Of a stretch of DNA of 7,626 nt, positions 5,913 to 7,626 are shown piece by piece. The notes below the pieces were generated by a model. It saw only the letters and a program-made list of their open reading frames with translations. It searched no databases and had not been told where the DNA came from. The DNA is taken from the NCBI GenBank assembly GCA_030655715.1, contig JAUSPR010000104.1, positions 1 to 7,626 on the forward strand. Direction: 5' to 3'. This DNA comes from Thermoplasmata archaeon (GTDB taxonomy: Archaea; Thermoplasmatota; Thermoplasmata; SG8-5). A program made the position numbers and the translations under genes. Numbering within the stretch: the stretch's first letter is position 1; each line of letters starts with the position of its first letter.

Positions 5913-5980
5913 GGAGACGAAAAACTCACTCCGCTTCGCTCCGTGCCCCGCTGCGCTCTCCCTTCGGTCGGGTCCTTTAA

Positions 5981-6046
5981 CATGCGGCTATGAGGCTCCA
6001 GGGGTTGCACCCCTTCCGCGCAAATTGCCTTCGGCAACGTCGCATG
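5981..6046. repeat. Folded palindromic element with two internal hairpins
   Basis: CATGCGGC (5981-5988) pairs with GTCGCATG (6039-6046), with one G-T wobble. The pair encloses AGGGGT-TGC-ACCCCT (6000-6014) and TTGCC-TTC-GGCAA (6025-6037). The compact multi-stem form could exist as RNA or as folded single-stranded DNA. TTTAAC just before and GTTA (6056-6059) just after faintly recall attC cores, but the spacing is asymmetric. Confidence 0.6.
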
Positions 6047-6126
6047 TCCCCACCCGTTATCCGAAATCCCCAATTCTCCTTCCCAGAGGAAAGGAAACCT
6101 GAACCACCAACGGAAACGGGGCTTGT

Positions 6127-6220
6127 CTTCGTTTAACCGAAACGAGAGGAACGACGACCAGATTGCTGCGCAACCCGGCATAACAGAGGTTAAACGGCGA
6201 ACAAAGTCCGCCTAAATTTT
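6127..6220 (+). repeat. Direct repeat copy B, with attC-like core boxes
   Basis: This 94-nt unit is in the same orientation as copy A. Boxes CGTTTAACC (6130-6138) and GGTTAAACG (6188-6196) are identical to those in copy A. The box-to-box offset from copy A is 1283 nt. The KilA-N gene is transcribed towards this copy, the arrangement expected of an integron-type cassette (gene followed by its own site). Confidence 0.8.
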
Positions 6221-6252
6221 CAATAACCGGAGTGAGGGGGAGTTACGGACGA

Positions 6253-6276
6253 TATGCATTTAAATAACAATGCATA
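6253..6276 (+). promoter_or_regulatory. Promoter with operator-like inverted repeat over the TATA box
   Basis: TATGCATT (6253-6260) and AATGCATA (6269-6276) form a perfect 8-bp inverted repeat with an 8-nt spacer. A TATA-like ATTTAAATA (6258-6266) lies within it. The TATA centre is about 38 nt from the RHH start, giving a leader of roughly 12 nt with GTGAT just before the ATG. A dimeric repressor bound here would block TBP, and the RHH protein encoded directly downstream is the obvious candidate. Confidence 0.7.
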
Positions 6277-6299
6277 CATTTACCCGTGAATGTGATAAT

Positions 6300-6437
6300 A
6301 TGCCGTCAAGAAACGTCACTTTGAGTGTGGATTCCGATTTATACGACAAATACAAAGAGCATTGCAAGAAGAAGGGGTTGCTTATCTCCAGGCAATTTGA
6401 AATCATGATAGAAGAACAACTGGGTGTTGAGACATGA
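6300..6437 (+). CDS. Ribbon-helix-helix (CopG/Arc-type) DNA-binding protein, 45 aa
   Basis: The fold is visible: strand NVTLSVDS (residues 5-12), helix 1 from about DLYDKYKEHCKKKG (13-26), a turn at LLIS (27-30), then helix 2 RQFEIMIEEQLG (31-42). This is the canonical RHH order in which the strand pairs in a dimer to read the major groove. The start at 6300 is supported by GTGAT at 6292-6296, by the TATA spacing and by the fold beginning at once. An in-frame ATG at 6270 lies inside the operator/TATA region and would be upstream of the expected transcript start. The stop overlaps the next ATG (ATGA at 6434-6437), so the downstream gene is translationally coupled. The likely role is an autorepressor of the operon, with an antitoxin-like role possible. 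The family call is good; the target is inferred. Confidence 0.82.
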   Translation: MPSRNVTLSVDSDLYDKYKEHCKKKGLLISRQFEIMIEEQLGVET

Positions 6438-7626
6438 ACTACGGAGAACTTGTTGATGTCGTGAAAACCGGCGAGGGCTACACCATCGAGCTGAAGGAGT
6501 CGCTGAGCAGTACCATTGGAAAGGACATCTGCGCCTTCGCCAACTCCTCCGGCGGCAGAATCATAATCGGTGTTGATGACAAGACCAGCGACATTAAAGG
6601 CTACAAGCTGACCAATGCCAACAGGTCGAAGATTCAGGACATCGCCAGGAACATGAGCCCCGCCTTCAATGTCCGGGTCGAGCAGGTTAAGGATCTGGTG
6701 GTGATATACGTCCCGGAGGGAAAGGACAAGCCTTACACCATCAACGGCCACTTCTATCTGAGGTACGGCGCGAACTCCCAGCAGCTTAACAGGGATGAGA
6801 TCAGAGAGCTGTTCCAGAAGGAGAACCTCATCTCCTTCGAGAGAAACACCGTTGATTTCAAAGACCAGGATTTTTCGGAAGACGCATTTGCTGGATTCAG
6901 GAAGGAAGCCGGACTGGACGGCGACCTGTCAAAAGAGCATATTCTGGGCAATCTGAACCTGCTGACCAACGGCAGGCTGAACAACTGCGGCGTTCTGCTC
7001 TTTTCCAAGGATATAAAATTCTATTTCCCCAATGCGACGGTGGCCTGCTTCCTGTATGCCGATAAAGAGCAGACCGAGATTATCGATTCGAAGGAGTTCT
7101 CTGGCGACTTCGTCTCCAATCTGAACGAGGCCTACAACTATCTTCTGTCAAAGCTAAACACGGCCATAATCATCGACGACCTGAAACATACCACCAAGCT
7201 GGAACTTCCGAAGGAGGGCCTGCGGGAGGCCATCATAAACGCGATGATACACAGGGATTATCTCTATTCCTCGAACATCCAGATACACATCAGCCCCGAG
7301 CGGGTGGAGATAGTGAACCCAGGAAAGCTGTTGTTTCCGGAAGAGGACCTGGGAAAACGGAGCGCCCAGAGAAATCCGCTCTTGACCGACATGGTTCACA
7401 GGCTCGGCCTGGTGGAAAAAGCTGGCTCTGGCATCAAACGGATGAGAAAATCGATGAAGGAATACAATCTCGGAATCGATTTTGAGATAGGTTCTTTTTT
7501 CAGTGCCGTGTTCCATCGGGACATCCGAAGCAAATCCGAAGCAAATCCGAAGCAAATCCGAAGCAAATCCGAAGAAGACAGGAGCGAATGGATACTGGCA
7601 TATGTCAGAGAGAACAAGAAGATAAG
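6434..7626 (+). CDS. Schlafen-like AlbA_2 / HATPase_c_4 protein, 3' end beyond the window
   Basis: An open frame of 397 codons runs to the window edge with no stop. Residues about 12-125 are the AlbA_2 (Schlafen core-like) domain: GEGYTIELKES (13-23) with E14, E19 and K21, then DICAFANSSGGRIIIGVDD (31-49). The middle (about 130-250) is a linker domain. Residues about 255-360 match the GHKL-like HATPase_c_4 region: LREAIINAMIHRDY (263-276), VEIVNPGKL (291-299), NPLLTDMVHRLGLVEKAGSG (314-333). A low-complexity linker made by an 11-bp tandem repeat (363-380) follows, and then SEWILAYVRENKKI, which looks like the first helix of a winged helix. Such COG2865-type proteins are annotated as transcriptional regulators or helicase-related, and AlbA_2 domains also relate to Schlafen nucleases. 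Regulator and defence effector both remain possible. It overlaps the RHH gene by ATGA. Base composition resembles the core genes. Confidence 0.9.
   Translation, partial: MNYGELVDVVKTGEGYTIELKESLSSTIGKDICAFANSSGGRIIIGVDDKTSDIKGYKLTNANRSKIQDIARNMSPAFNVRVEQVKDLVVIYVPEGKDKPYTINGHFYLRYGANSQQLNRDEIRELFQKENLISFERNTVDFKDQDFSEDAFAGFRKEAGLDGDLSKEHILGNLNLLTNGRLNNCGVLLFSKDIKFYFPNATVACFLYADKEQTEIIDSKEFSGDFVSNLNEAYNYLLSKLNTAIIIDDLKHTTKLELPKEGLREAIINAMIHRDYLYSSNIQIHISPERVEIVNPGKLLFPEEDLGKRSAQRNPLLTDMVHRLGLVEKAGSGIKRMRKSMKEYNLGIDFEIGSFFSAVFHRDIRSKSEANPKQIRSKSEEDRSEWILAYVRENKKI
7523..7574 (+). repeat. 11-bp tandem repeat (4 full units plus 8 nt) inside the AlbA_2 gene
   Basis: Unit ATCCGAAGCAA occurs at 7523-7533, 7534-7544, 7545-7555 and 7556-7566, with a partial unit at 7567-7574, without a mismatch. 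Because 11 is not a multiple of 3, the units are read in rotating phase and give an 11-aa protein repeat (IRSKSEANPKQ, then IRSKSEE). Each change of one unit shifts the downstream frame. Confidence 0.95.

Larger units (their letters stand above)
5852..6299. other. 448-nt non-coding, repeat-rich region between KilA-N and RHH genes
   Basis: It holds the right inverted-repeat arm (5862-5940), near-duplicate motifs CCGCTTCGCTC (5931-5941) and CCGCTGCGCTC (5949-5959), a multi-hairpin palindrome (5981-6046), direct repeat copy B (6127-6220) and the RHH operon promoter/operator (6253-6276). A 96-codon minus-strand ORF (5891-6181) spans all the repeats, but I see no protein-like features in it and do not call it a gene. 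Confidence 0.7.

Noticed and set aside
5891..6181. 96-codon minus-strand ORF
   Set aside because: It is composed entirely of the repeat arm, the palindromes and copy B, has no domain-like pattern, and has no ribosome site that I can see.
6260..6751. 163-codon minus-strand ORF
   Set aside because: It is the shadow of the RHH and AlbA_2 genes, both of which have recognisable domains on the plus strand.
1..7626. CRISPR array, rRNA or tRNA genes
   Set aside because: No regularly spaced repeats of CRISPR size and no recognisable rRNA or tRNA sequence on either strand.

Overview
The window looks archaeal. It encodes a complete archaeal/eukaryal-type ATP-dependent DNA ligase and a short XerA-like tyrosine recombinase. 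Several genes have TATA-like boxes about 25-27 nt upstream of a start codon that lacks a Shine-Dalgarno sequence (leaderless pattern), while others have a GGAGG. Gene packing is tight. A DPANN-type or euryarchaeal genome is plausible, but I cannot place it further from sequence alone.

Layout. 1-348: two small plus-strand ORFs joined by an ATGA overlap; their C-termini are duplicated and differ only by synonymous changes. 345-1964: a minus-strand operon (class I methyltransferase, 68-aa two-helix membrane protein, second class I methyltransferase) with a promoter near 1994-2004. 2076-3824: ATP-dependent DNA ligase, minus strand, with its own TATA box. 3863-4678: XerA-like recombinase, minus strand, whose start I move inward to 4678. 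4679-6299: an accessory island. It holds an AT-rich, bacterial-looking KilA-N gene (5042-5851) enclosed by inverted repeat arms. A ~100-bp direct repeat lies on each side (4836-4937 and 6127-6220). Each copy is bounded by GTTTAAC and GTTAAAC boxes that match the integron attC core consensus. 6300-7626: a two-gene plus-strand operon made of a 45-aa ribbon-helix-helix protein and a Schlafen-like AlbA_2/HATPase_c_4 protein that runs off the window.

How the parts may work together. The region next to the recombinase appears to be a landing zone for mobile cassettes: the KilA-N gene has a different base composition and is bracketed by recombination-like repeats. The RHH-AlbA_2 operon has the layout of an autoregulated regulator/effector pair: an 8-bp inverted repeat straddles the TATA box, and the two ORFs overlap by ATGA. 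The AlbA_2 gene carries an 11-bp tandem repeat (4.7 copies) in a linker before a probable C-terminal winged helix. Because 11 is not a multiple of 3, repeat slippage would switch the C-terminal domain on or off. I consider the repeat-flanked KilA-N cassette and the RHH/AlbA_2 operon with its slippable linker the two most interesting parts.
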